In this document: in pieces, positions 15,201-29,722 of the stretch
How the letters are laid out: every line of letters begins with the position of its first letter
Numbering within the stretch: position 1 is the first letter of the stretch
Assembly (NCBI GenBank): GCA_958298945.1
Contig: CATQJD010000005.1
Span: forward strand, 1 to 64,000
Direction of reading: 5' to 3'
DNA: 64,000 nt
Source: Atherix ibis
Lineage: Eukaryota > Arthropoda > Insecta > Diptera > Athericidae
Translations under genes and position numbers: made by a program
Notes under the pieces: model-generated
What the model was told of the DNA's origin: nothing
What the model saw: only the letters and a program-made list of their open reading frames with translations
Database searches by the model: none

Positions 15201-17330
15201 GAAGTAGTATATTTAAGATGAATATGAAGTAGTATGTTTAAGAGGAATATGAAGTAGTATGTTTAAGAGGAATATGAAGTAGTATGTTTTAGAGGAATAT
15301 GAAGTAGTATGTTTAAGAGGCATATGAAGTAGTATATTTAAGATTAATATGTAGTTGTATGTTTAAGAGGAATATGAAGTAGTATGTTTAAGAGGAATAT
15401 GAAGTAGTATGTTTAAGAGGAGTATGAAGTAGTATGTTTAAGAGGAATATGAAGTAGTATGTTTAAGAGCAATATGAAGTAGTATATTTAAGAATAATAT
15501 GGAGTAGTATATTTAAGAGGAATATGAAGTAGTATGTTTAAGAGCAATATGAAGTAGTATGTTTAAGAGAAATATGAAGTAGTATATTTAAGGGGAATAT
15601 CAAGTAGTATATTTAAGAGGAATATGAAGTAGTATGTTTAAGAGGAATATGAAGTAGTATGTTTAAGAGGAATATGAAGTATTATGCTTAAGAGGGGTAT
15701 GAAGTAGTATGTTTAAGAGGAATATGAAGTAGTATGTTTAAGAGTAATATGAAGTAGTATATTTAAGAGGAATATGAAGTAGTATATTTAAGAGGAATAT
15801 GAAGTAGTTTGTTTAAGAGGGATATGAAGTAGTATGTTTAAGAGGAATATGAAGTAGTATATTTAAGAATAATATGGAGTAGTATATTTAAGAGGAATAT
15901 GAAGAAGTATGTTTAAGAGCAATATGAAGTAGTATGTTTAAGAGGAATATGAAGTAGTATATTTAAGGGGAATATGAAGTAGTATGTTTAAGAGGAATAT
16001 GAAGTAGTATGTTTAAGAGGAATATGAAGTATTATGCTTAAGAGGGATATGAAGTAGTATGTTTAAGAGGAATATGAAGTAGTATGTTTAAGAGTAATAT
16101 GAAGTAGTATATTTAAGAGGAATATGAAGTAGTATATTTAAGAGGAATATGAAGTATATGTTTAAAAGGAATATGAAGTAGTATGTTTAAGAGGAATATG
16201 AAGTAGTATGTTTAAGAGGATTATGAAGTAGTATACTTAAGAGGAATATGAAGTAGTATGTTTTAGAGGAATATGAAGTAGTATATTTAAGAGGAATATG
16301 AAGTAGTATGTTTAAGAGGAATGTAAAGTAGTATGTTTAATAGGAATATGAAGTAGTATGTTTAAGAGGAATATGAAGTAGTGCATTTAAGATGAAAATG
16401 AAGTAGTATATTTTAGAGGAATATGAAGTAGTATGTTTAAGAGGAATATGAAGTAGTATGTTTAAGAGGAATATGAAGTAGTATGTTTAAGAGGAATATG
16501 AAGTAGTATGTTTAAGAGGAATATGAAGTAGTATGTTTAAGTGGAATATGAAGTAGTATGTTTAAGAGGAATATCAAGTAGTATGTTTAAGTGGAATATG
16601 AAGTAGTATATTTAAGATGAGTATGAAGTAGTATGTTTACGAGGAATGTGAAGTAGTATATTTAAGAGGAATATGAAGTAGTATGTTTAAGAGCAATATG
16701 AAGTAGTATGTTTAACAGGAATATTAAGTAGTATATTTAAGGGGAATATGAACTAGTATATTTAAGAGGATTATGAAGAAGTATGTTTAAGAGGAATATG
16801 AAGTAGTATGTTAAAGAGGAATATGAAGTAGTATGCTTAAGAGGAATATGAATTAGTATGTTTACGAGGAATATGAAGTAGTATGTTTAAGACGAATATG
16901 AAGTACGAGTAGTATATTTAAGAGGAATATGAAGTAGTATGCTTAGGAGGAATATGAAGTAGTATGTTTAAGAGGAATATGAAGTAGTATATTTAAGAGG
17001 AATATGAAGTATATGTTTAAGAGGAATATGAAGTAGTATGTTTAAGAGGAATATGAAGTAGTATGTCTAAGAGGAATATAAAGTAGTATATTTAAGAGGA
17101 ATATGAAGTAGTATGTTTAAGAGGAAGATGAAGTAGTATATGTAAGAGGAATATGAAGTAGTATCTTTCAGAGGAATGTAAAGTAGTATGTTTAAGATGA
17201 ATATGAAGTAGTATGTTTAAGTGGAATATGAAATAGTATGTTTAAGAGGAATATGAAGTAGTACACTTAAGATGTAAATGAAGTAGTATATTTAAGAGGA
17301 ATATGAAGTAGTATATTTAAGAGGAATATG
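12231..17330. repeat. Satellite segment without a clear long-range copy
   Basis: The 25-bp monomers continue. Short barcode blocks seen elsewhere recur here, such as GTTTGTTTAAGAGGG near 13404, 13681 and 15807, and the TTTGAGAGG to TTTCAGAGG block at 14260-14345 that also occurs at 36190, 38770 and 44370. By eye I could not align the whole segment to a single other copy. No gene is seen. Confidence 0.6.
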
Positions 17331-20300
17331 AATGAGTATGTTTGAGAGGAATATGAAGTAATATGTTTAACGGGAATATGCAGTAGTATGTTTAAGAGGA
17401 ATGTGAAGTAGAATGTTTCAGAGGAATATGAAGAAGGATATTTAAGAGGAATATGAAGTAGTATATTTAAGAGGAATATGAAGTAGTGTGTTTAAGAAGA
17501 ATGTGAAGTAGTATGTTTAAGAGGAATATGAAGTAGTATGTTTAAGAGGAATATGAAGTAGTATGTTTAAGAGGAATATGAAGTAGTATGTTTAAGAGTA
17601 ATATGAAGTAGTATGTTTAAGAGGAATATGACGTAGTATGTTTAAGAGGAATATAAAGTAGTATATTTAAGATGAATATGAATTAGTATGTTTAAGAGGA
17701 ATATGAAGTAGTATATTTAAGATGAATATGAAGTAGTATGTTTAAGAGGAATATGAAGTATTATGTTTAAGAGGAATATGAAGTAGTATGTTTTAGAGGA
17801 ATATGAAGTAGTATGTTTAAGAGGAATATGACGTAGTATGTTTAAGAGGAATATAAAGTAGTATATTTAAGATGAATATGAATTAGTATGTTTAAGAGGA
17901 ATATGAAGTAGTATATTTAAGATGAATATGAAGTAGTATGTTTAAGAGGAATATGAAGTAGTATGTTTAAGAGGAATATGAAGTAGTATGTTTTAGAGGA
18001 ATATGAAGTAGTATGTTTAAGAGCAATATGAAGTAGTATATTTAAGAATAATATGGAGTAGTATATTTAAGAGGAATATGAAGTAGTATGTTTAAGAGCA
18101 ATATGAAGTTGTATGTTTAAGAGGAATATGAAGTAGTATATTTAAGGGGAATATGAAGTAGTATATTTAAGAGGAATATGAAGTAGTATGTTTAAGAGGA
18201 ATATGAAGTAGTATGTTTAAGAGGAATATGAAGTATTATGCTTAAGAGGGATATGAAGTAGTATGTTTAAGAGCAATATGAAGTAATATGTTTAAGAGGA
18301 ATATTATGAAGTATATTTAAGGGGAATATGAAGTAGTACATTTAAGAGGATTATGAAGTAGTATGTTTAAGAGGAATATGAAGTAGTATGTTAAAGAAGA
18401 ATATAAAGTAGTATGCTTAAGAGTAATATGAAGTAGTATGTTTAAGAGGAATATGAAGTAGTATGTTTAAGAGGAATTTTGAAGTACGAGTAGTATATTT
18501 AAGAGGAATATGAAGTAGTATGTTTAAGAGGAATATGAAGTAGTATGTTTAAGAGGAATATGAAGTAGTATAATTAAGAGGAATATGAAGTATATGTTTA
18601 AGAGGAATATGAAGTAGTATGTTTAAGAGGAATATGAAGTAGTATGTCTAAGAGAAATATGAAGTAGTATATTTAAGAGGAATATGAAGTAGTATGTTTA
18701 AGAGGAATATGAAGTAGTATATTTAAGAGGAATATGAAGTAGTATGTTTCAGAGGAATGTAAAGTAGTATGTTTAAGAGGAATATAAAGTAGTATGTTTA
18801 AGAGGAATATGAAATAGTATGTTTAAGAGGAATATGAAGTAGTATGTCTAAGAGAAATATGAAGTAGTATATTTAAGAGGAATATGAAGTAGTATGTTTA
18901 AGAGAAATATGAAGTAGTATGTTTAAGAGGAATATGAAGTAGTATGTTTAAGAGAAATATGAAGTAGTATGTTTAAGAGGAATATGAAGTAGTATGTTTA
19001 AGCGGAAATTGAAGTAGTATGTTTAAGAGGAATATGAAGTAGTATGTTTAAGCGGAATATGAAGAAGTATGCATAAGAGGAATATGAAGTAGTATATTTA
19101 AGAGGAATATGAAGTAGTATATTTAAGAGGAATATGAAGTAGTATATTTAAGAGGAATATGAAGTAGTATATTTAGAAGGAATATGACGTAGTATATTAT
19201 TTAACAGGAATATGAAGTAGTATATTTAAGAGGAATATGAAGTAGTATGTTTTAGAGGAATATGAATGAGTATGTTTGAGAGGAATATGAAGTAATATGT
19301 TTAAGGGGAATATGCAGTAGTATGTTTAAGAGGAATGTGAAGTAGAATGTTTCAGAGGAATATGAAGAAGGATATTTAAGAGGAATATGAAGTAGTATAT
19401 TTAAGAGGAATATGAAGTAGTGTGTTTAAGAAGAATGTGAAGTAGTATGTTTAAGAGGAATATGAAGTAGTATGTTTAAGAGGAATATGAAGTAGTATGT
19501 TTAAGAGGAATATGAAGTAGTATGTTTAAGAGTAATATGAAGTAGTATGTTTCAGAGGAATATGACGTAGTATGTTTAAGAGGAATATAAAGTAGTATAT
19601 TTAAGATGAATATGAATTAGTATGTTTAAGAGGAATATGAAGTAGTATATTTAAGATGAATATGAAGTAGTATGTTTAAGAGGAATATGAAGTAGTATGT
19701 TTAAGAGGAATATGAAGTAGTATGTTTTAGAGGAATATGAAGTAGTATGTTTAAGAGGAATATGACGTAGTATGTTTAAGAGGAATATAAAGTAGTATAT
19801 TTAAGATGAATATGAATTAGTATGTTTAAGAGGAATATGAAGTAGTATATTTAAGATGAATATGAAGTAGTATGTTTAAGAGGAATATGAAGTAGTATGT
19901 TTAAGAGGAATATGAAGTAGTATGTTTTAGAGGAATATGAAGTAGTATGTTTAAGAGCAATATGAAGTAGTATATTTAAGAATAATATGGAGTAGTATAT
20001 TTAAGAGGAATATGAAGTAGTATGTTTAAGAGCAATATGAAGTTGTATGTTTAAGAGGAATATGAAGTAGTATATTTAAGGGGAATATGAAGTAGTATAT
20101 TTAAGAGGAATATGAGGTAGTATGTTTAAGAGGAATATGAAGTAGTATGTTTAAGAGGAATATGAAGTATTATGCTTAAGAGGGATATGAAGTAGTATGT
20201 TTAAGAGCAATATGAAGTAATATGTTTAAGAGGAATATTATGTAGTATATTTAAGGGGAATATGAAGTAGTACATTTAAGAGGATTATGAAGTAGTATGT

Positions 20301-23300
20301 TTAAGAGGAATATGAAGTAGTATGTTAAAGAAGAATATAAAGTAGTATGCTTAAGAGTAATATGAAGTAGTATGTTTAAGAGGAATATGAAGTAGTATGT
20401 TTAAGAGGAATTTTGAAGTACGAGTAGTATATTTAAGAGGAATATGAAGTAGTATGTTTAAGAGGAATATGAAGTAGTATGTTTAAGAGGAATATGAAGT
20501 AGTATAATTAAGAGGAATATGAAGTATATGTTTAAGAGGAATATGAAGTAGTATGTTTAAGAGGAATATGAAGTAGTATGTCTAAGAGAAATATGAAGTA
20601 GTATATTTAAGAGGAATATGAAGTAGTATGTTTAAGAGGAATATGAAGTAGTATATTTAAGAGGAATATGAAGTAGTATGTTTCAGAGGAATGTAAAGTA
20701 GTATGTTTAAGAGGAATATGAAGTAGTATGTTTAAGAGAAATATGAAGTAGTATGTTTAAGAGGAATATGAAGTAGTATGTTTAAGAGAAATATGAAGTA
20801 GTATGTTTAAGAGGAATATGAAGTAGTATGTTTAAGCGGAAATTGAAGTAGTATGTTTAAGAGGAATATGAAGTAGTATGTTTAAGCGGAATATGAAGAA
20901 GTATGCATAAGAGGAATATGAAGTAGTATATTTAAGAGGAATATGAAGTAGTATATTTAAGAGGAATATGAAGTAGTATATTTAAGAGGAATATGAAGTA
21001 GTATATTTAGAAGGAATATGACGTAGTATATTATTTAACAGGAATATGAAGTAGTATATTTAAGAGGAATATGAAGTAGTATGTTTAAGAAGAATATGAA
21101 GTAGTATATTGAAGAGGAATATGAAGTAGTATGTTTAAGAGGAATATGAAGTAGTGTGTTTAAGAAGAATGTGAAGTAGTATGTTTAAGTGGAATATGAA
21201 ATAGTATGTTTAAGAGGAATATGAAGTAGTACACTTAAGATGTAAATGAAGTAGTATATTTAAGAGGAATATGAAGTAGTATATTTAAGAGGAATATGAA
21301 TGAGTATGTTTGAGAGGAATATGAAGTAATATGTTTAAGGGGAATATGCAGTAGTATGTTTAAGAGGAATATGAAGTAGTATGTTTAAGTAGAATATGAT
21401 GTTGTATGTTTAAGAGGAATATGAAGTAGTATGTTTAAGAGTAATATGAAGTAGTATGTTTAAGAGGAATATGAAGTAGTATGTTTAAGAGGAATATGAA
21501 GTAGCATGTTTAAGAGGAATATGAAGTATTATGTTTAAGAGGAATATGAAGTAGTATATTTAAGAGGAATATGAAGTAGTATGCTTAAGAGGAATATGAA
21601 GTAGTATGTTTAAGAGGAATATGAAGTAGTATGTTTAAGAAGAATATGAAGTAGTATATTGAAGAGGAATATGAAGTAGTATGTTTAAGAGGAATATGAA
21701 GTAGTGTGTTTAAGAAGAATGTGAAGTAGTATGTTTAAGAGGAATATGAAGTAGTATGTTTGAGAGGAATATGAAGTAGTATGTTTAAGAGGAATATGAA
21801 GTAGTATGTTTAAGAGTAATATGAAGTAGTTTGTTTAAGAGGAATATGACGTAGTATGTTTAAGAGGAATATAGTGTAGTATATTTAAGAGGAATATGAA
21901 GTAGTATATTTAAGAGGAATATGAAGTATATGTTTAAGAGGAATATGAAGTAGTATGTTTAAGAGGAATATGAAGTAGTATGTCTAAGAGGAATATAAAG
22001 TAGTATATTTAAGAGGAATATGAAGTAGTATGTTTAAGAGGAAGATGAAGTAGTATATGTAAGAGGAATATGAAGTAGTATCTTTCAGAGGAATGTAAAG
22101 TAGTATGTTTAAGATGAATATGAAGTAGTATGTTTAAGTGGAATATGAAATAGTATGTTTAAGAGGAATATGAAGTAGTACACTTAAGATGTAAATGAAG
22201 TAGTATATTTAAGAGGAATATGAAGTAGTATATTTAAGAGGAATATGAATGAGTATGTTTGAGAGGAATATGAAGTAATATGTTTAAGGGGAATATGCAG
22301 TAGTATGTTTAAGAGGAATGTGAAGTAGAATGTTTCAGAGGAATATGAAGAAGGATATTTAAGAGGAATATGAAGTAGTATATTTAAGAGGAATATGAAG
22401 TAGTGTGTTTAAGAAGAATGTGAAGTAGTATGTTTAAGAGGAATATGAAGTAGTATGTTTAAGAGGAATATGAAGTAGTATGTTTAAGAGGAATATGAAG
22501 TAGTATGTTTAAGAGTAATATGAAGTAGTATGTTTAAGAGGAATATGACGTAGTATGTTAAAGAGGAATATAAAGTAGTATATTTAAGATGAATATGAAT
22601 TAGTATGTTTAAGAGGAATATGAAGTAGTATATTTAAGATGAATATGAAGTAGTATGTTTAAGAGGAATATGAAGTAGTATGTTTAAGAGGAATATGAAG
22701 TAGTATGTTTTAGAGGAATATGAAGTAGTATGTTTAAGAGGAATATGACGTAGTATGTTTAAGAGGAATATAAAGTAGTATATTTAAGATGAATATGAAT
22801 TAGTATGTTTAAGAGGAATATGAAGTAGTATATTTAAGATGAATATGAAGTAGTATGTTTAAGAGGAATATGAAGTAGTATGTTTAAGAGGAATATGAAG
22901 TAGTATGTTTAAGAGGAATATGAAGTAGTATGTTTAAGAGCAATATGAAGTAGTATATTTAAGAATAATATGGAGCAGTATATTTAAGAGGAATATGAAG
23001 TAGTATGTTTAAGAGCAATATGAAGTTGTATGTTTAAGAGGAATATGAAGTAGTATATTTAAGGGGAATATGAAGTAGTATATTTAAGAGGAATATGAAG
23101 TAGTATGTTTAAGAGGAATATGAAGTAGTATGTTTAAGAGGAATATGAAGTATTATGCTTAAGAGGGATATGAAGTAGTATGTTTAAGAGCAATATGAAG
23201 TAATATGTTTAAGAGGAATATTATGTAGTATATTTAAGGGGAATATGAAGTAGTACATTTAAGAGGATTATGAAGTAGTATGTTTAAGAGGAATATGAAG

Positions 23301-24800
23301 TAGTATGTTAAAGAAGAATATAAAGTAGTATGCTTAAGAGTAATATGAAGTAGTATGTTTAAGAGGAATATGAAGTAGTATGTTTAAGAGGAATTTTGAA
23401 GTACGAGTAGTATATTTAAGAGGAATATGAATTAGTATGTTTAAGAGGAATATGAAGTAGTATGTTTAAGAGGAATATGAAGTAGTATAATTAAGAGGAA
23501 TATGAAGTATATGTTTAAGAGGAATATGAAGTAGTATGTTTAAGAGGAATATGAAGTAGTATGTCTAAGAGAAATATGAAGTAGTATATTTAAGAGGAAT
23601 ATGAAGTATTATGTTTAAGAGGAATATGAAGTAGTATATTTAAGAGGAATATGAAGTAGTATGTTTCAGAAGAATGTAAAGTAGTATGTTTAAGAGGAAT
23701 ATAAAGTAGTATGTTTAAGAGGAATATGAAATAGTATGTTTAAGAGGAATATGAAGTAGTACACTTAAGATGTAAATGAAGTAGTATATTTAAGATGAAA
23801 ATGAAGTAGTATATTTTAGAGGAATATGAAGTAGTATGTTTAAGAGAAATATGAAGTAGTATGTTTAAGAGGAATATGAAGTAGTATGTTTAAGAGAAAT
23901 ATGAAGTAGTATGTTTAAGAGGAATATGAAGTAGTATGTTTAAGCGGAAATTGAAGTAGTATGTTTAAGAGGAATATGAAGTAGTATGTTTAAGCGGAAT
24001 ATGAAGAATTATGCATAAGAGGAATATGAAGTAGTATATTTAAGAGGAATATGAAGTAATATATTTAAGAGGAATATGAAGTAGTATATTTAAGAGGAAT
24101 ATGAAGTAGTATATTTAGAAGGAATATGACGTAGTATATTATTTAACAGGAATATGAAGTAGTATATTTAAGAGGAATATGAAGTAGTATGTTTTAGAGG
24201 AATATGAAGTAGTATGTTTAAGAGGATTACAAAGTAGTATGTTTAAGATGAATATGAAGTAGTATGTTTAAGAGGAATATGAAGTAGTATGTTTAAGTAG
24301 AATATGATGTTGTATGTTTAAGAGGAATATGAAGTAGTATGTTTAAGAGTAATATGAAGTAGTATGTTTAAGAGGAATATGAAGTAGTATGTTTAAGAGG
24401 AATATGAAGTAGCATGTTTAAGAGGAATATGAAGTATTATGTTTAAGAGGAATATGAAGTAGTATATTTAAGAGGAATATGAAGTAGTATGCTTAAGAGG
24501 AATATGAAGTAGTATGTTTAAGAGGAATATGAAGTAGTATGTTTAAGAAGAATATGAAGTAGTATATTGAAGAGGAATATGAAGTAGTATGTTTAAGAGG
24601 AATATGAAGTAGTGTGTTTAAGAAGAATGTGAAGTAGTATGTTTAAGAGGAATATGAAGTAGTATGTTTAAGAGGAATATGAAGTAGTATGTTTAAGAGG
24701 AATATGAAGTAGTATGTTTAAGAGTAATATGAAGTAGTTTGTTTAAGAGGAATATGACGTAGTATGTTTAAGAGGAATATAGTGTAGTATATTTAAGATG
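17331..24800. repeat. Three diverged higher-order repeat copies, offsets 1,934 and 2,983 bp
   Basis: Copies begin at AATGAGTATGTTTGAGAGG at 17331, 19265 and 22248. The GACGTAG marker (17631, 19565, 22548) and the +6 marker (18481, 20415, 23398) follow at the same steps. The +3 marker at 19195, 21029 and 24137 shows slippage of 100 bp and 125 bp between copies, which is 4 and 5 whole monomers. The second copy is longer because about 1.1 kb of other satellite (21,080-22,247) follows it. Confidence 0.72.
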
Positions 24801-27090
24801 AATATGAATTAGTATGTTTAAGAGGAATATGAAGTAGTATATTTAAGATGAATATGAAGTAGTATGTTTAAGAGGAATATGAAGTAGTATGTTTAAGAGG
24901 AATATGAAGTAGTATGTTTTAGAGGAATATGAAGTAGTATGTTTAAGAGGAATATGAAGTAGTATATTTAAGACTAATATGAAGTAGTATGTTTAAGAGG
25001 AATATAAAGTAGTATGTTTAAGAGGAATATGAAGTAGTATGTTTAAGAGGAGTATGAAGTAGTATGTTTAAGAGGAATATGAAGTAGTATGTTTAAGAGG
25101 GATATGAAGTAGTATGTTTAAGAGGAATATGAAGTAGTATGTTTAAGAGTAATATGAAGTAGTATATTTAAGAGGAATATGAAGTAGTATATTTAAGAGG
25201 AATATGAAGTATATGTTTAAGAGGAATATGAAGTAGTATGTTTAAGAGGAATATGAAGAAGTATGTTTAAGAGGAATATGAAGTAGTATATTTAAGAGGA
25301 ATATGAAGTAGTATGTTTTAGAGGAATATGAAGTAGTATATTTAAGAGGAATATGAAGTAGTATGTTTAAGAGGAATGTAAAGTAGTATGTTTAAGAGGA
25401 ATATGAAGTAGTATGTTTAAGAGGAATATGAAGTAGTATGTTTAAGAGGAATATGAAGTAGTGCATTTAAGATGAAAATGAAGTAGTATATTTTAGAGGA
25501 ATATGAAGTAGTATGTTTAAGAGGAATATGAAGTAGTATGTTTAAGAGGAATATGAAGTAGTATGTTTAAGAGGAATATGAAGTAGTATGTTTAAGAGGA
25601 ATATGAAGTAGTATGTTTAAGTGGAATATGAAGTAGTATGTTTAAGAGGAATATCAAGTAGTATGTTTAAGTGGAATATGAAGTAGTATATTTAAGATGA
25701 GTATGAAGTAGTATGTTTAAGAGGAATGTGAAGTAGTATATTTAAGAGGAATATGAAGTAGTATGTTTAAGAGGAATATGAAGTAGTATGTTTAAGAGGA
25801 ATATGAAGTATTATGCTTAAGAGGGATATGAAGTAGTATGTTTAAGACGAATATGAAGTAGTATGCTTAAGAGTAATATGAAGTAGTATATTTAAGAGGA
25901 ATATGAAGTAGTATATTTAAGAGGAATATGAAGTAGTTTGTTTAAGAGGGATATGAAGTAGTATGTTTAAGAGGAATATGAAGTAGTATATTTAAGAATA
26001 ATATGGAGTAGTATATTTAAGAGGAATATGAAGTAGTATGTTTAAGAGCAATATGAAGTAGTATGTTTAAGAGGAATATGAAGTAGTATATTTAAGGGGA
26101 ATATGAAGTAGTATGTTTAAGAGGAATATGAAGTAGTATGTTTAAGAGGAATATGAAGTAGTATGTTTAAGAGGAATATGAAGTATTATGCTTAAGAGGG
26201 ATATGAAGTAGTATGTTTAAGAGGAATATGAAGTAGTATGTTTAAGAGTAATATGAAGTAGTATATTTAAGAGGAATATGAAGTAGTATATTTAAGAGGA
26301 ATATGAAGTATATGTTTAAGAGGAATATGAAGTAGTATGTTTAAGAGGAATATGAAGTAGTATGTTTAAGAGGAATATGAAGTAGTATATTTAAGAGGAA
26401 TATGAAGTAGTATGTTTTAGAGGAATATGAAGTAGTATATTTAAGAGGAATATGAAGTAGTATGTTTAAGAGGAATGTAAAGTAGTATGTTTAAGAGGAA
26501 TATGAAGTAGTGCATTTAAGATGAAAATGAAGTAGTATATTTTAGAGGAATATGAAGTAGTATGTTTAAGAGGAATATGAAGTAGTATGTTTAAGAGGAA
26601 TATGAAGTAGTATGTTTAAGAGGAATATGAAGTAGTGTGTTTAAGAAGAATGTGAAGTAGTATGTTTAAGAGGAATATGAAGTAGTATGTTTAAGAGGAA
26701 TTTGAAGTAGTATGTTTAAGAGGAATATGAAGTAGTATGTTTAAGAGTAATATGAAGTAGTATGTTTAAGAGGAATATGACGTAGTATGTTTAAGAGGAA
26801 TATAAAGTAGTATATTTAAGATGAATATGAAGTAGTATGTTTAAGAGGAATATGAAGTAGTATGTTTTAGAGGAATATGAAGTAGTATGTTTAAGAGGAA
26901 TATGACGTAGTATGTTTAAGAGGAATATAAAGTAGTATAATTAAGATGAATATGAATTAGTATGTTTAAGAGTAATATGAAGTAGTATATTTAAGATGAA
27001 TATGAAGTAGTATGTTTAAGAGGAATATGAAGTAGTATGTTTAAGAGGAATATGAAGTAGTATGTTTTAGAAGAATATGAAGTAGTATGT
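24801..27090. repeat. Satellite segment with partial local duplications
   Basis: The 25-bp monomers continue. The block from the -3 monomer (GAAGTATATGTTT) to the GTGCATTTAAGATG monomer occurs here twice, around 25200-25470 and 26300-26520, and again at 27730-27990. This shows repeated copying of a short barcode block, but full boundaries were not resolved by eye. No gene is seen. Confidence 0.6.
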
Positions 27091-29670
27091 TTAAGAGGAA
27101 TATGAAGTTGTATGTTTAAGAGGAATATGAAGTAGTATATTTAAGGGGAATATGAAGTAGTATATTTAAGAAGAATATGAAGTAGTATGTTTAAGGGGAA
27201 TATGAAGTAGTATGTTTAAGAGGAATATGAAGTATTATGCTTAAGAGGGATATGAAATAGTATGTTTAAGAGGAATATGAAGTAGTATGTTTAAGAGTAA
27301 TATGAAGTAGTATATTTATGAGGAATATGAAGTAGTATATTTAAGAGGAATATGAAGTAGTTTGTTTAAGAGGGATATGAAGTAGTATGTTTAAGAGGAA
27401 TATGAAGTAGTATATTTAAGAATAATATGGAGTAGTATATTTAAGAGGAATATGAAGTAGTATGTTTAAGAGCAATATGAAGTAGTATGTTTAAGAGGAA
27501 TATGAGGTAGTATATTTAAGGGGAATATGAAGTAGTATGTTTAAGAGAAATATGAAGTAGTATGTTTAAGAGGAATATGAAGTAGTATGTTTAAGAGGAA
27601 TATGAAGTATTATGCTTAAGAGGGATATGAAGTAGTATGTTTAAGAGGAATATGAAGTAGTATGTTTAAGAGTAATATGAAGTAGTATATTTAAGAGGAA
27701 TATGAAGTAGTATATTTAAGAGGAATATGAAGTATATGTTTAAGAGGAATATGAAGTAGTATGTTTAAGAGGAATATGAAGAAGTATGTTTAAGAGGAAT
27801 ATGAAGTAGTATATTTAAGAGGAATATGAAGTAGTATGTTTTAGAGGAATATGAAGTAGTATATTTAAGAGGAATATGAAGTAGTATGTTTAAGAGGAAT
27901 GTAAAGTAGTATGTTTAAGAGGAATATGAAGTAGTATGTTTAAGAGGAATATGAAGTAGTATGTTTAAGAGGAATATGAAGTAGTGCATTTAAGATGAAA
28001 ATGAAGTAGTATATTTTAGAGGAATATGAAGTAGTATGTTTAAGAGGAATATGAAGTAGTATGTTTAAGAGGAATATGAAGTAGTATGTTTAAGAGGAAT
28101 ATGAAGTAGTATGTTTAAGAGGAATATGAAGTAGTATGTTTAAGTGGAATATGAAGTAGTATGTTTAAGAGGAATATCAAGTAGTATGTTTAAGTGGAAT
28201 ATGAAGTAGTATATTTAAGATGAGTATGAAGTAGTATGTTTAAGAGGAATGTGAAGTAGTATATTTAAGAGGATTATGAAGTAGTATGTTTAAGAGCAAT
28301 ATGAAGTAGTATGTTTAAGAGGAATATTAAGTAGCATATTTAAGGGGAATATGAAGTAGTATATTTAAGAGGATTATGAAGTAGTATGTTTAAGAGGAAT
28401 ATGAAGTAGTATGTTAAAGAGGAATATGAAGTAGTGTGATTAAGAGGAATATGAATTAGTATGTTTAAGAGGAATATGAAGTAGTATGTTTAAGAAAAAT
28501 ATGAAGTACGAGTAGTATATTTAAGAGGAATATGAAGTAGTATGTTTAAGAGGAATATGAAGTAGTATGTTTAAGAGGAATATGAAGTAGTATATTTAAG
28601 AGGAATATGAAGTATATGTTTAAGAGGAATATGAAGTAGTATGTCTAAGAGGAATATAAAGTAGTATATTTAAGAGGAATATGAAGTAGTATGTTTAAGA
28701 GGAAGATGAAGTAGTATGTTTAAGAGGAATGTAAAGTAGTATGTTTAAGAGGAATATGAAGTAGTATGTTTAAGAGGAATATGAAGTAGTATGTTTAAGA
28801 GGAATATGAAGTAGTGCATTTAAGATGAAAATGAAGTAGTATATTTTAGAGGAATATGAAGTAGTATGTTTAAGAGGAATATGAAGTAGTATGTTTAAGA
28901 GGAATATGAAGTAGTATGTTTAAGAGGAATATGAAGTAGTATGTTTAAGAGGAATATGAAGTAGTATGTTTAAGTGGAATATGAAGTAGTATGTTTAAGA
29001 GGAATATCAAGTAGTATGTTTAAGTGGAATATGAAGTAGTATATTTAAGATGAGTATGAAGTAGTATGTTTAAGAGGAATGTGAAGTAGTATATTTAAGA
29101 GGATTATGAAGTAGTATGTTTAAGAGCAATATGAAGTAGTATGTTTAAGAGGAATATTAAGTAGCATATTTAAGGGGAATATGAAGTAGTATATTTAAGA
29201 GGATTATGAAGTAGTATGTTTAAGAGGAATATGAAGTAGTATGTTAAAGAGGAATATGAAGTAGTGTGATTAAGAGGAATATGAATTAGTATGTTTAAGA
29301 GGAATATGAAGTAGTATGTTTAAGAGGAATATGAAGTACGAGTAGTATATTTAAGAGGAATATGAAGTAGTATGTTTAAGAGGAATATGAAGTAGTATGT
29401 TTAAGAGGAATATGAAGTAGTATATTTAAGAGGAATATGAAGTATATGTTTAAGAGGAATATGAAGTAGTATGTTTAAGAGGAATATGAAGTAGTATGTC
29501 TAAGAGGAATATAAAGTAGTATATTTAAGAGGAATATGAAGTAGTATGTTTAAGAGGAAGATGAAGTAGTATATTTAAGAGGAATATGAAGTAGTATCTT
29601 TCAGAGGAATGTAAAGTAGTATGTTTAAGATGAATATGAAGTAGTATGTTTAAGTGGAATATGAAATAGT
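27091..29670. repeat. Left part of a 2,579-bp higher-order repeat with an 830-bp internal duplication
   Basis: This segment pairs with 36,917-38,667. Close to the retrotransposon the offset is 8,997 bp (+6 marker 29333 to 38330). Subtracting the insertion plus one target duplication (6,418 bp) leaves 2,579 bp, which matches the right flank (36084 to 38663). Further left the offset rises by 830 bp because about 27,870-28,700 is tandemly duplicated as 28,700-29,530. The duplication is marked by GTGCATT at 27984 and 28814 and the +6 marker at 28503 and 29333. Confidence 0.78.
29666..29670. repeat. Target-site duplication, left copy (ATAGT)
   Basis: ATAGT directly precedes the left LTR and is repeated directly after the right LTR at 36084-36088. 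The uninterrupted paralogue at 38663-38667 carries a single ATAGT in the same context (GGATAATGAA before, ATGTTTAAGAGG after). This confirms a 5-bp duplication at insertion. Confidence 0.93.
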
Positions 29671-29701
29671 ATTATCCATTCACCAATTTATACTACTATA
29701 T

Positions 29702-29707
29702 TTTAAT
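29702..29707 (-). promoter_or_regulatory. Possible polyadenylation signal in the 3' LTR
   Basis: ATTAAA on the element strand, within the last 40 bases of the LTR. ATTAAA is the commonest variant of AATAAA in animals. The position suits processing near the LTR end, but no experiment-like evidence is available from sequence alone. Confidence 0.35.
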
Positions 29708-29722
29708 AAACCACCGAAAAAA

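Larger units (their letters stand above)
1..29670. repeat. 25-bp satellite array, left arm
   Basis: Uninterrupted head-to-tail tandem array. The consensus monomer is AAGAGGAATATG followed by AAGTAGTATGTTT (25 bp; A10 G7 T8, no C on the plus strand). The commonest variant has A instead of G at monomer position 22 (TATATTT for TATGTTT). Length variants are rare: a +6 form (GAAGTACGAGTAG), a +3 form (TATTATTTAACAGG) and a -3 form (GAAGTATATG). No monomer is inverted and no other sequence is embedded. Monomers are arranged in longer repeats, listed separately. No gene is supported here: the plus strand has a TAG in nearly every monomer and the minus strand has a TAA once every 75 bp in each frame. 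The array starts before base 1. Confidence 0.97.
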
